NCBI GenBank assembly: GCA_036768485.1
Contig: JAVLUZ010000154.1
Location: 35,433,051-35,497,050 of the forward strand
Length of the DNA stretch: 64,000 nucleotides
Direction: 5' to 3'
DNA from: Mermis nigrescens
Lineage: Eukaryota > Nematoda > Enoplea > Mermithida > Mermithidae
The notes below the pieces were generated by a model. That model saw only the letters and a program-made list of their open reading frames with translations. It was not told the DNA's origin and ran no database searches. This document shows, one piece after another, positions 12,501 to 22,429 of this stretch. Every line of letters begins with the position of its first letter. The stretch's first letter is position 1. Position numbers and translations under genes: made by a program.

Positions 12501-15500
12501 GCTGCGCACGTTTATTCTTGCAGTATAATTGTTACCATATTGGTGCACAGCATGGCTGGACAGAGTGTCAGTGAGTCCGGGAGGGGTCACCCAGAGAGCT
12601 GTCTTGAGTCAAAACTGGTAACAATGCTAAAATTATTTAAAAGTAAATTATGCTAACCATAGATAAAGATAAAGAGCCCATTTAGCGTTGGATTTTCATC
12701 CTTCGCTATGTGGTCGCGGCGCCTATCTCCGATTCTAAGCCCTTAGGCCAGCGCGTCCGAAGACAAATCTGAGGTCACGGAGCCGGTGTGATGCCCAGGG
12801 GTTTCCCCACTGGAACTCAGAACGCTGTTTATCTCCCCAAGTTTCCTTTGTTCCCATTCATCGACCCCGAAGGGATGAAAGGCCTGGGTTGGCCTAACCA
12901 TAGGTGAACAGCACCGAAATCCTGGGAAGGGTGTGTGCAAGATTTGTTAATAGTCAAAAGATGGTCTTAAAAATGGTGGTATGGCGGAAAAATGCCATTT
13001 TTCAACGTTTCTCATCGAGCAATATCCATTGGCATCAAAAAATTGCGAAAAAAACAAAAAAAATTTCGAAAATTGAATTCTGGGGGTATTTCGGTTTGGG
13101 GTATTCGGCCTTCTAGGGGTACATACCCCCAACCCCCTCGCCCACGTGTGATGCTAAACCACATTTTCTGGTCAATTCCAACCACTTTTGCAGATTTTTT
13201 TATATTCTTATCTATTTTTGGCCTTCTTTTTGTTTTAATTATCCAAACAGTTTCCTATTTCTCTATTTTGAGTTCTAGTCCCGTAACCCTCATATGCATG
13301 TCTGGTCTGGTCCGGTCGTTGCTGCGTTTTAAACCGCTTTTGCAGTCACTTTACACCGCTTTAAAAATGAGCGGGCTTGCGAGAGATTTCGTAAAATAGA
13401 CCGTAATTCTTAAGTTTCAGCTCTTTTATATAACTTTCCTCCTTCTTGCTCAACGTTTTCTTTGATTTAAATATTTTCCTTTATTGATTCTTTAGATTTA
13501 GCTCTTATTTTTTATTCGTGCATTGCATCCGCTTGTACGCTTGAAATGTTAGAAAGAAGGCGGAATTTTAGGTTTTTGGTTTACAGCTGCGAATTTCCCG
13601 ATTTCAGTATTAAACTAAAAATTACTCGATCCATCTTAAACATTTAAAAAGTTGGTCGAATTCTCGACAGCTGGGATAATGCTGGGCAATGCATACGGTA
13701 TCAAGTGTTTCATTCTATTATTATAATTTGTTATTATAAGCAGCCGGATCGTCTTGATTGAGTTAAGTCTGCCGTCTTGCTACGATTGCAACTAGCCGCT
13801 TAATTTAGAGGACTGCCTCTCAATTCTTTTTGGAAAAAAATGCATTTTCAAGCTTTTGACAATTTTTTTGTTTTTAATGCTTGCCTTTTAATCTGCTTTG
13901 TTTTTCTGCTATAACTAAGCGTAGTCTGAAAATGCGGCGCTCATGATTTATTTGACTTTAAATTACCAATCTGAGGTAAAATAAGGAACTTTTATTATTA
14001 TTGAGCCTTGATGACTTCACGAAATATTCAAAAGACTTAACAGGTCTAGTGTCTTAATTTATTGTTAGCAGGTGATTTGAAACATGGGTGAGGTACTTTC
14101 ATAGATAAATAACGAGTTTTTTGCGATTTTCCCACCTAATTTTTTGCATAAATGCAACTAGCATGAAAATGGCAAAAAAGCGCGTAAAAGAGCAAAAAAT
14201 GCTATTTTTAGCCCAAAAGTCGGTATAGATGTAAAAATTTACAAAGGCGGATTAGGAGGACAGATTTTGGGTGAATAGGGGTTGAAGAATCCGCACCTGG
14301 TGTCGCCTTCCGCCCTATGCCATCTTTTGGCAAAAACTTGCGGTTTTTTGCGATTCTTACGTGTTTTTTGACATTTTCGAGCAGAAAAAAGAAGGATATT
14401 TCTATTTCTGGGGAAGGATAAAATTCTAAAGGTGACAGAATTTCTGCGGTGGGGTGAAAACTCGCTAAACCCCTCCCTAAAAGCATGCATGGTCGTTTCC
14501 TCCCGTCCTCCCCTCCTTTTAGAAAATGATCGACTTCCCCTGCCAAAATATGAATTTATATTTATGAAATTTGTGATTTGATAATTAAGTTCGCAATTTT
14601 TTAAATGTTTCTCGATTTGTGACCACACATGGGCGTGGGGGAGTTTCGGGGGGTGCACCCCCAGAAGTTGAAATACCCCCCCAGAAATCAAAATACCCCC
14701 CCCCCAGAGTTCGAATTTTGAAATTTTTTTTGCTTTTTTAGCGATTTTTTGATGCCATTGGATAGTGCTTGATGAGAAACGTCAAAAAATGGTGTTTTTC
14801 GTCATACGACCACTTTTAAGACCATTTTTTGACCTTTGAAAATTTTTTCACCCCCCCAGAATTTTGGTGCTGCCCACCTATGTTTGTGACCGTAATGATC
14901 GTTCTATGATAGTTTAGGTGCCTCTGAATCGTGCGAGATTTGGCAACGGTGCTTGTGCGTCAGCAACGTTTTACGCGCCGCCTCGTTTCTGCCCGACAGT
15001 TGCCGCATCATGTCCGACGACGGCGAATTTTTGGCGTCGCTGGCGACAACGCTCAGTCGCCTCAGGCATCGTCACGTCCAACGCGACGTCCGCACCTACG
15101 GTCGCGCCCATATAGCGAGTTTAGCGAAGATGGCTAAAAACGGCGACGCCGTTACAATTAGTGACGTCATCAATAGGATCGGATACGGCGGCGACGTCAT
15201 CGAGAATCGAATCGATGACGTCATCGACAGGGTCGGAAACGCCAGTGACGTCATCATCGATCGAGCTGGTGAAGTTACGCCGTCGAGCCGTCGTCCTTTC
15301 GTTTCAGGACCGCGATTCGGCGGCGCCCGCGAACATGGCGTTACGAGTGGCATCGGCGACGTAATCGATAAAGATGATGTCATCAAATTTTGTGGTGACG
15401 TCATACTATCCAATGAATCCGCGGCGACGGCTGCCATTAAGAGTGATGACGTCATCAATGAGAATGCGGACGACGACGATTATCGCACGGCCCAGCGCGG

Positions 15501-18500
15501 CGGCGCCGCCGAATCCGATGACGTCACCGATTCATTTTTCGATGATGACGTCATCACTAATGATGACGTCATCTTGGATGACGAAGTTATCGATCGATCG
15601 GCGGCCAATCAATTAGTCGATGACGCATTGACCACGATGAGTCATTTGGCCCCTCACGTCAACTTTAGCCGAACGGCGTCGACGGTTACTATAGCTATAC
15701 TCAACGCTTTATCGCACTGGTGCGCTTGCAAGTAATTGGCGTTAATAAAAATGATTTAACTTTTTCGAAATTCGATTATAATTTCCTGATAAAACTAGAC
15801 CGTTGAAAATTTTTTTCCAAAAAATTCTAAAAATAAAATCAATTTTCCACAAATTAACAATTTTTTTCCTGGATTTTGGCTATCATTCGCCACAAAGTGC
15901 CAAAAAATTTGGCGCAGTTTTGAAAGACATTCTTCGTATTTTTGGCGACGTGTATTCTTAAATGGAAGGATGCCCTTTGACGATTTTTAGGATTTTTCGC
16001 TTTAAAAATGCTTAACCTCCATTTTGGACGAGAACGTAATTGAACGAATTTAGCGTAATATTAATTAAATGATCCGACACGCTGATTTTACTCCCATTCT
16101 ACCTCAGTTTAATGTACCTAAGTAGAAAATTTCTCTGTATCAAAACTCTTTTTTCCGCGATTTTCAATGCATTTGATTTTTTATTTGATTTTTTAATAAA
16201 TTTTTTTAATTTCCATGAAATATTTTTATCAATTCAGCTGGTCCGGCGCTCAAGAACCGCTGTGTCAGGGCTCCCTAATAAGCCCCCAACGGCTCGCCCT
16301 AGAAATCTTGTGTAAACTATGCGTCGCCCATCCGGTCAACGCGGACTTCCTGCTGGCTACAGTAAGCCGACCGTGGCTCGATTCTATGCTAGGTCGACTA
16401 GCCTCCTATTTGACGTCGACTGCTAGCGACGACGAAGCGACGACGTCGCGCGAGTTCGCCGTCCTGCTTCTCAGTTCGTTGTGTAAAGTGGATCAATATT
16501 GCTGCGCTTTTTTGGCCCAAAATACCGCCGCCGTACCTTGTTTGGTGTCGTTTTTGGAATCGATCAAATGCGAAGCCCTGGATGTGAGTGAATTACTGTA
16601 GCGTCCGGATTACACTGCTTCGGTAGAGTCGACATTTTGCTTGTATACCATTAGTTTACATTCATTTTTCGCACTAGGAATGAAATTAGTTTAATCACTA
16701 CTTTTGCGCAGGATATTTCTTGAGAATCAGGCTGCCAAAGATCTTAATCAATTCGCATGAAAGTATGAGATGGAACCTAACAGTTTTGATTTTTTACAAA
16801 CTATTTACAAATTACTTTACACTCGTTAGTCGCAGGAGCAATAATTTAACTTTTTACGCTAGTTCTGTACTGAAGTTTTTATTAGGAGTAGAAAAAATAG
16901 TCAAATATGGATGTTAATTATTATGTTTAAAAGTTTGCAGTGTAACCTAGCAGTTTAAGCTATTTGTGTTGATTTAAAATAATTATTTAACAAAATTTAG
17001 CAAACAACCAGTTTACACTCATTTTTAGCACGAGGAATATTATGTATTAGTTTATGCAATTATATTTGCAAACCTTTTCTTATGAGAACCACGCTGTCAA
17101 ATACGTTATAATTACTCGTCTCTCATTGCACGTAAATTACTTATTATAGCGAGCAGTTTACACTGTCAAAGTCGATTTTATAAATAGATTCTTTACACAT
17201 CGATTGTCGTTTGTACGATGCTAATAGACTATAAACTATTTTTTACCAAATGTTTTAAGAGTCGCGGGATTTTGAAATCAGTCCTCATTAAAGTTAGCGG
17301 TAAAGGATTTCTACTCACTTTACACTCATTGCTCATCAAAAATAATTACGATTATTATTGCTGTGGTTTACGAAACTCATGTTACTTAGATCAGCCTATT
17401 AGTTGAAGATAAGAGTAAGAGCATAGGTCGGCAGCATCGAAATTCCGGGGTTCCGGGGGTGGGGGTGAAAAAATTTTCAAAGGTCAAAAAATGGCCTTAA
17501 AAGTGGTCGTATGGCGAAAAAACATCATTTTTCGACGTTTCTCATTGAGCACTATCCAATGGCATCAAAAAATCGCTAAAAAAGCAAAAATTTGAATTCT
17601 GGGGGGTGTGGTATTTCAACTTCTGGGGGATGCATACCCCCTTAAACCTCTTCCCAGGCCCATGTGTGAGTACGAGTGTTAACAAACTATGTAGCTTATT
17701 ATTTTTTCGAGTTGTGGTTTACACTCAATTTTTTTATTAATCTTGCTGTCCGATGGTGAACTGAAGCGTTCGTTTAGTACTGAAATAATCTACAATTTTC
17801 TCCCGTTTTTCACTTCCGAAGCCCTTTAATTCATATTTTAGCTTTTCTATGAATTCAATCACGAGATATCGCATCGTTATAAAGTAATAACGGATTTCTA
17901 GTCAAAATTTTACAAGAGGCTAGTTAACCAAATTTTTATAATGCAAAGGCGTCCACCATACGTGGGCAGCAAGAAAATTCTGGGGGGGGGTGCAAGATTT
18001 TTGAAGGTCAAAAAATGGCCTTAAAAATGGTGGTATGGCGATAAAAACACCATTTTTCGGCGTTTCTCATCAAGCACTATCCATTGGCATTAAAAAATTG
18101 CGAAGAAAACGAAAAAAATTTCCAAAAATTTAATTCTGGGGGGGTATTTTGATTTCTGGGGGGTATGTTGGTTTCTGGGGGGTATGTTGGTTTCTGGGGA
18201 GTGCACTTTAACCCCCACGCCCAGGTGTGGCGTCCACTAGCTCTAAGGCTAGTATACTCCAACGCACCCCTGAAAAATTAAAGACCAATTTTATCGAGTT
18301 TTGAGAAATTTTCTCTTCTAGATCGATCCTTTAGTCTTTTTCGGGCATTTTTGGGAGAATCTTCTACTTATTTTTTCTAAATAAGTGAGCATAACGGTCT
18401 GCTCGGTTTTAGACAGGGCGAACATTTTAGGGGTTTAGAATTTTTTTAAATACTAAACAGGTCTTGAAATGATGGCTGTCGTAAAAGATTTCCCGCTGTT

Positions 18501-20632
18501 TCTTAGCAAGCTCTCTCTATCAACTGGTTTTTAAAAATTGCTTGAAAAGACGTTGGAAAATGGAAAAATAATGGGTTTTTAAGGATTTTAGCCAATTTAT
18601 GATTTTTTAAAATTTTTGTTGTTGTTTTGTTATCCATTTTCATTTTATAATTTGCGCAGACAAATATTTTAGGTTTGCTTTTTTTTCTTCAGGTCCGGCC
18701 AGACCCCCAAAACTCCTCTCCTTCCGTATATAATTGCCCTAACCAAACTTTCGATCTAAAACTAGACATGTAACATTTAAGAGTTTTGGGAGGGAGGAAG
18801 CCGGACATCGGGGAGGGGTGGTTAAATGAGCTTGAATTTTCGCCCTAAAGGTGGCCAAAAAACGCCTAAAATTGATGAAAAACTCGAGCTTTTCCTCAAA
18901 AAAAAAATCGGGGTCAAATTTTTTTAAGTTTAGGGTTAGAAGGACGACCGCACGTGACTGTGTATGAGAGCGTTTTCACCATACGTGGGCAGCAAGAAAA
19001 TTCTGGGGGGGTCCAAGATTTTTGAAGGTCAAAAAATGGCCTTAAAAATGGTGATATGGCGATAAAAACACCATTTTTCGACGTTTCTCATCAAGCACTA
19101 TCTATTGGCATCAAAAAATTGCGAAAAAACGAAAAAAATTTTCAAAAATTGATTTCTGGGGGGTCTTTTGATTTCTGGGGGGTCTTTTGGTTTCTGGGGG
19201 GTCCAGACCCCGCCCAGATCCCCCACGCCCATGTGTGGTTTTCACCCCCTTCCCCCGAGAATCTGACTAACACCATACATGTACATTGGGAGGGGTGAGA
19301 GTGGGTATTACCGACACGTGGGCGTGGGGGGATTTGGGGGTATGCACTCCCCAGAAGTTGAAATACCCCCGCCCCCCAGAAATCTAAATAGCCCACCCCC
19401 AGAATTCAAATTTTGAAATTTTTTTTCGCTTTTTTAGCGATTTTTTGATGCCATTGGATAGTGTTCGATGAGAAACGTCGAGAAATGTTGTTTTTCCGCC
19501 TTACGACCACTTTTAAGACCATTTTTGACCTTTGAAAATTTTTTCGCTCCTCCAACCCCAGAATTTCGGTGCTGCCCACCTATGGTATTACCTTACCGCT
19601 GAAGATGTCAAAAGTTTGGTACTGTCAAGCGATTTGAGCCGGAAATAATGTATTTTCGTGTCATTTTTACGTAAAAATTGCCAAAAACGTAATTTACTTT
19701 AATTCCTGATTTTACCCCTCCTGACCCCAAAATCTAGATTTTACCTTTTCCTGGTCAACCTGATTTTATGCATCTACGGCAGACACAACATAACCATCGG
19801 TGGGCGGCACCAAATTTCTGGGGGGGGGGTGTAAGATTTTTTCAAAGGTCAAAAAATGGCCTTGGCATCAAAAAATTGCGAAAAAAACTAAGAAAAATTT
19901 TCAAAAATTGAAGGGGGGTATTTTGGTTTCTCGGGGGGGGTGCATACCTCCCAAACCCCCTCCCCACGCCCAGGTATGAGCATAACCCCTCAAAATCGAT
20001 AGAACTCCCTATAGAATTGAATTTTCAGCATGTTTTTTGCACTTTGCCTCATCCAAGCCCCACCCTTCCAAAATTCAGAATTTGGTCACTGCGCTGCCCA
20101 TGTATGGGGGTTGCTTACTTTGGTGGAGGAATAACTCATCGCCCGTTACATGTTCTTGTTATGATCATCAAATTCTGGGGTGTCTGGGCGGTGTAAAACT
20201 GGCAAAAATCCCAAGAAACATGGCAAGAATTCAATCTATGAGTGTCTATCGATTTTTGGGGCGTCTATCAAGTTTAGGGGTAAAAACCCCCTCCCCGAAC
20301 CCACGCCCATGTGTGATTATTACTGTAGCATTGAACTGTTGAATACATATTAACTTAATCAGATGGCCCAAACTTGCGGCTTCGACGCTCTGAAGCAGAA
20401 AAGTCTCGAATTATCGGGAACCAGCGTGGGTGTATTAAGACGTTGCGCCAAAATTTTACATCAAATCAGCAAACTCGATACTTTACACAAGCATGCGCTG
20501 TTACCGTACGAACGACGAATTTTCGGCCTATCCGTATCTCCTTCGATGGACCCGAAAGTTAGTTCGACGTTAGCCCAACTTTTGTACGAAATAAGCGCGT
20601 CTCGGACTAAAAAAACGGCTGGAATTGCGTGA
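6427..20632 (+). CDS. ARID1: ARID1/BAF250/Osa-type SWI/SNF subunit, 3' part (BAF250_C)
   Basis: This gene-level entry spans a multi-exon gene. ARID1 proteins are large DNA-binding subunits of the BAF (SWI/SNF) nucleosome remodeller and act in the nucleus. The C-terminal BAF250_C helical-repeat domain is recognised by successive matches to animal ARID1A/B: a KKFTADDIG segment (human-type KDIG), then LSLKSNLRFEIARSLNVLT (human-type SLKSGLLAESTWALDTIN), then CVSNVLRAASFLP (CVSNIIRxLSFVP), NALSHWCAC (DGLLHWAVC), SPQRLALEILCKL ([13 protein letters not shown]), and finally a FGLSVSPSMDPKVSSTLAQ tail. The best exons are 9221-9436, 10423-11371, 14918-15731, 16238-16583 and 20363-20632. From 10423 onward the splice phases agree at every junction. 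The ARID domain itself is not in the window and should lie upstream of it. Long Ser/Thr-rich and DDVI-rich inserts replace the acidic linkers of vertebrate ARID1. Confidence is high for the family and lower for the exact exon ends. Confidence 0.88.
6637..6757 (+). CDS. Possible upstream exon of the ARID1-like gene
   Basis: Starts after CTGCAG and ends G|GTGTAA. It encodes about 40 residues including MLNRSKLQQWAHERRLYTSY. It ends in phase 1, exactly what the next candidate exon (7288, opening with two bases) needs. I do not recognise the sequence; support is from phase and codon style only. Confidence 0.4.
7288..7424 (+). CDS. Possible upstream exon of the ARID1-like gene
   Basis: Lies between GTCGTCAG and a GTAGGT donor. 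It encodes 45 residues starting QPITYTCAAQNLTYNDV and ends in phase 0, compatible with the certain exon at 9221. The chain 6637-6757, 7288-7424, 9221 stays open throughout, the main reason to believe it. No family match is recognised. Confidence 0.4.
8290..8590 (-). repeat. CTTTGTAC-type repeat, minus orientation
   Basis: Reverse-complement relative of 3085-3500: TTCGGCGCTTCGCGCC hairpin near 8358, the CCCTGTTTTACCACACTAAAATCG block, then ACAAAGAC and CTTTGTACATTTACAAA. It lies in an intron of the ARID1-like gene. Confidence 0.65.
9221..9436 (+). CDS. ARID1: ARID1-like exon, start of BAF250_C
   Basis: The acceptor is GTTTGCTCAG. The reading frame runs AVLVQSNNDRITVKSGECF and on to KPVIKERKKFTADDIG, which matches the (R/K)KxxTxxDIG segment that opens the conserved C-terminal region of ARID1 proteins. 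The 3' end is uncertain. The donors G|GTAGCT (9404) and T|GTGAGC (9413) are both phase 1, whereas the next exon opens in phase 0. The donor GTAGGA at 9437 is in phase but adds about ten residues (SSCELFFLPF). A missed micro-exon is another possibility. Confidence 0.75.
10423..11371 (+). CDS. ARID1: ARID1-like exon, BAF250_C first repeat plus Ser/Thr-rich insert
   Basis: The acceptor is CGATTCCAG and the donor G|GTAAGT. The first ~70 residues match the ARID1 block SLKSGLLAE...INILL...LLVEYFRxxLxxIFG: here LSLKSNLRFEIARSLNVLTVLL, then LLHPLVDLLRADLSLIFG. After that comes about 200 residues of low-complexity Ser/Thr-rich sequence, with repeated SSS, TSS and HxITSSS-like units and several KSRE(H/R)PASS copies, then a short charged end (NEMFNEITSLERRLG). 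In vertebrates an acidic linker sits at this position, so the insert is lineage-specific disorder, not a new domain that I recognise. The tract contains one TGACGTCA and several TTACGTCA words. Confidence 0.85.
11510..12290 (+). repeat. Two overlapping CTTTGTAC-type repeats in an ARID1 intron
   Basis: Three near-palindromic CTTTGTA..TACAAAG pairs (about 11597, 11650 and 11996), the GGTGTGGTAAAACAGGGTTTTTTCGACC block, and the hairpin words GGCGCGAAGCGCCGAA (near 11846) and GGCGCGTAGCGC (near 11937). A second diverged copy follows at about 12090-12290. Confidence 0.65.
12657..13151 (+). mobile_element. MITE, main family, split by a retroposon tail
   Basis: The left terminus CCATAG is at 12657-12662 and the remainder at 12904-13151. 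Flanks are the perfect 6-bp duplication TGCTAA (12651-12656 and 13152-13157). The gap is a 231-bp insertion flanked by a 10-bp duplication that includes the first six bases of the MITE, so the MITE was there first. Confidence 0.85.
12663..12893 (-). mobile_element. 5'-truncated non-LTR retroposon (LINE/SINE) 3' end
   Basis: 231 bp, clearly more GC-rich than its surroundings, flanked by the direct duplication CTAACCATAG (12653-12662 and 12894-12903). Read on the minus strand it ends in a CTTTATCTTTATCT tail, the short simple-repeat tail typical of RTE-type LINEs and their SINEs. It contains GTCGATGAATG, CCTTCGGGG and GCATCACACCGGCTCCGTGA-like words. No protein part is left. Assignment to RTE is by style only. 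Confidence 0.6.
13158..14610. other. ARID1 intron, AT-rich, no gene seen
   Basis: Intronic DNA between exons at 11371 and 14918. It has a C-rich block at 14210-14530 resembling MITE arms (runs of CCCC and AAAAGGAGGGG) and otherwise no recognised element. Confidence 0.5.
14623..14883 (-). mobile_element. MITE, main family, minus orientation
   Basis: Full copy, CCACACATGGGCGTGGGGG ... GGTGCTGCCCACCTATGT, with the perfect 6-bp duplication TTGTGA at 14617-14622 and 14884-14889. It ends only 34 bp before the exon at 14918. Confidence 0.88.
14918..15731 (+). CDS. ARID1: ARID1-like exon with DDVI-repeat insert
   Basis: The acceptor is AGTTTAG and the donor AA|GTAATT (phase 2). The exon opens with ESCEIWQRCLCVSNVLRAAS, matching the ARID1 block [21 protein letters not shown], and closes with DDALTTMSHLAPHVNF and LNALSHWCAC, matching TLVTLANISGQLDLS...DGLLHWAVC. 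Between these, about 150 residues are rich in Asp-Val-Ile units (DDVI, SDVI, GDVI). At DNA level they are repeated GATGACGTCATC palindromes: eight perfect TGACGTCA octamers at 15162, 15216, 15246, 15396, 15447, 15519, 15546 and 15564. The insert sits in the loop that carries the WWWDCLE segment in vertebrates, and that segment is not visible here. Confidence 0.87.
16238..16583 (+). CDS. ARID1: ARID1-like exon, BAF250_C core
   Basis: The acceptor is AATTCAG and the donor GTGAGT, phase 2 in and phase 0 out. It encodes WSGAQEPLCQGSLISPQRLA, then LEILCKLCVAHPVNADFLLAT and FAVLLLSSLCKVDQYCCAFL, ending VPCLVSFLESIKCEALD. This is the most conserved stretch, collinear with human-type [41 protein letters not shown] and GSIGNLLGFLED. 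No odd residues or breaks. Confidence 0.93.
17421..17669 (+). mobile_element. MITE, main family
   Basis: Full-length plus-strand copy. Flanks GTAAGA and GTACGA are a 6-bp duplication with one mismatch. Lies in the last ARID1 intron. Confidence 0.82.
17956..18230 (+). mobile_element. MITE, main family
   Basis: 275-bp copy beginning CCATACGTGGGC and ending CCCAGGTGTGG, with the perfect 6-bp duplication CGTCCA (17950-17955 and 18231-18236). The GGTATTTTGATTTCTGGGG right arm is expanded by a short tandem duplication. Confidence 0.9.
18979..19238 (+). mobile_element. MITE, main family
   Basis: 260-bp copy, CCATACGTGGGC ... GCCCATGTGTGG, with the perfect 6-bp duplication TTTTCA (18973-18978 and 19239-19244). 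One of the best reference copies. Confidence 0.92.
19311..19585 (-). mobile_element. MITE, main family, minus orientation
   Basis: CCGACACGTGGGCGTGGGG ... GCTGCCCACCTATGG, flanked by TATTAC on both sides (19306-19311 and 19586-19591; one base of ambiguity at each edge). Only about 70 bp from the plus-strand copy at 18979-19238, forming an inverted pair. Confidence 0.88.
19794..19979 (+). mobile_element. MITE, main family, internally deleted
   Basis: 186 bp with both ends (CCATCGGTGGGC and CCCAGGTATGA) but lacking the central AAAATGGTGGTATGG...CACTATCCATT block. Flanks ACATAA and GCATAA are a 6-bp duplication with one mismatch. Confidence 0.82.
20160..20325 (+). repeat. Short relative of the MITE family
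   Basis: AAATTCTGGGGTGTCTGGG(C/T)GGTGTAAAAC ... CACGCCCATGTGTG. The same layout recurs at 51215-51370, so this is a separate shorter subfamily sharing the family's right end. Its target duplication is not clear. It sits just before the last ARID1 exon. Confidence 0.6.
20363..20632 (+). CDS. ARID1: ARID1-like terminal exon
   Basis: Opens after TTAATCAG in phase 0 and ends at TGA (20630-20632). It encodes VLRRCAKILHQISKLDTLHK and YERRIFGLSVSPSMDPKVSS, aligning with the ARID1 C-terminus ([22 protein letters not shown]...[26 protein letters not shown]). The protein ends about 15 residues past the conserved block. The in-frame ATG right after the acceptor is not a start; it is an internal Met. 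Confidence 0.93.
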   Translation: MAQTCGFDALKQKSLELSGTSVGVLRRCAKILHQISKLDTLHKHALLPYERRIFGLSVSPSMDPKVSSTLAQLLYEISASRTKKTAGIA

Positions 20633-21444
20633 CTTTGCCCGTTTTTTATTATTTCGGTGTAAAGTACATAATTTTTTCGGTCTTTTGGTCTGTGTGTGTC
20701 GTTCGATGTTATCATTTGTTGTACAGATTTTCTCAGGTTCTTGCATTCAGTAGAAAGGCTCCAATTACATAAATAGTGTAGCTTGGTACCATATTCCGCA
20801 TTGAAACGTAACATCAAGAATCTAGTGTAGACCAGCTAATAAGATTACTGTATAAGTGTATTCCAGCTTGAATGGATTAGAGTTAGACTCGAACGAAAAT
20901 TTAAGCTTGGAAAATTATCGATTGCATTACTGTTTTATGTAGGTTTACACGGTGATTACTGTAGCTTATTGCATAAGACATTCGCCATTACTGTTTCATG
21001 TTGATTTAAACGACGATTACTGTATCAGATTGTGTACGATATTCGCCAATCTCATCTGTTTAGATGAAGAAAACAATTTGACAAAGACTTGTGTAAAGTA
21101 AATTGAGAAGGATTTGGTCGGCTTTTTCAAGCCGTTTGTGTGCACTGTATGCTGTGTAATTTCGCCGTGTAAACTAAATGATCAGTCAAAATTGGAGATT
21201 CCTAAAGCAGGGTAGGACCGGATGATCTTTGATCGTGTTCATTCGCGTGAATATCCGCAACGTGTCTTGTCTGGTTAATTATTGCAACAGAACAGTTTAA
21301 ACAACATTGGATAGATATTCGGAAACTTTGGATTGCTACCTAAAGTTTGTTTCAAAATTGTTGAGTCTGTTTCGCAGTATGGTTTTTCGAAAGCATTAAC
21401 AATTCAGCTAACCGGCATGGAGCAGTTTCGTAGTACCCGCTTCT

Positions 21445-21676
21445 CCACACCTGGGCGTGGGGGTATGCAGCCCTCCTCCCGAGAAACCAAAATAACCCCA
21501 GAATTCAATTTTTAAAATTTTTTGTTTTTTTTCGCAATTTTTTGATGCTAATGGATCGTGCTCGATGAAAAATGTTGAAAAATGGTGTTTTTCCGCCATA
21601 CCACAATTTTTAAAGCCCTTTTTTGACCTTTTGAAAAATCTTGGACCCCCAGAATTTTGTTGCTGTCCACGTATGC
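21445..21676 (-). mobile_element. MITE, main family, minus orientation
   Basis: CCACACCTGGGCGTGGGGG ... TGCTGTCCACGTATGC, with the perfect 6-bp duplication GCTTCT (21439-21444 and 21677-21682). Confidence 0.9.
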
Positions 21677-21889
21677 GCTTCTCGCGTCAACCGATTCGGT
21701 GGCCCAACCCGTAAATCCTACTAATGAAAAAGATACGGAGAAAGAAATAGCATGATAAGCATAGGTAACCACACACGGAGCCTGGACCATGACAATCATA
21801 AGTAACAACTAGTGTTGTAAAAGATATCTTTATCTTTATCTTGACGATTTCTTTACTTTATCTTTATCTTTTGAAAAAATCACATGCCA

Positions 21890-22429
21890 TCTTTATCTTT
21901 ATCTTCTTGATAGGAATTTATCTTGCTAAAAAAGATAAAGTAAGTACACAAGATAGCATGTAATCCAAAATGCAGGTTTGACGTGAAATACATTTAGGCG
22001 CATTCAAGTTTTACTGTAATGCAAGAAAAAATAAAACGATTGTTTAAATCCTATGGCGTGCGGCCCAAACTAATGCGTATATCGACCTAAGTAAACGGGA
22101 GTGATACCGATCTAAGCGGGAGTACTACTACTATCACCCACGTGAATCTATAGTCTGTTTTTATCTTTATCTTTTTGATAGGAATTTATCTTGCTAAAAA
22201 AGATAAAGTATGTACATAAGATAGCATGTAATCCAAAATGCAGGTTTGACGTGAAATACATTTAGACGCATTCAAGTTTTGCAGTAATGCAATAAAAAAG
22301 AAAACGATTGTTTAAACCCTACGGCGTGCGGCCCAAACTAATGCCTGTATATCGACCTGGTAAACGGGAGTGATACCGATCTAAGCGGGAGTACTACTAC
22401 TAGCACCCACGTTAATCTATAGTCTGTTT
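21890..22429. repeat. Direct tandem duplication, 268-bp unit, bounded by GATAAA runs
   Basis: Two near-identical copies, each starting in TTTATCTTTATCTT.TTGATAGG (GATAGG at 21909 and 22177) and ending TCTATAGTCTGTTT (22160 and 22429). They share the GGCGTGCGGCCCAAACTAATG and GGGAGTGATACCGATCTAAG blocks. A (CTTTAT)n-like run at 21825-21910 precedes the first copy. Confidence 0.85.

Noticed and set aside
15096..15458. Minus-strand frame with MTSS/MMTSS repeats
   Set aside because: Shadow of the palindromic GATGACGTCATC words in the ARID1 exon; the plus frame has homology and splice sites.
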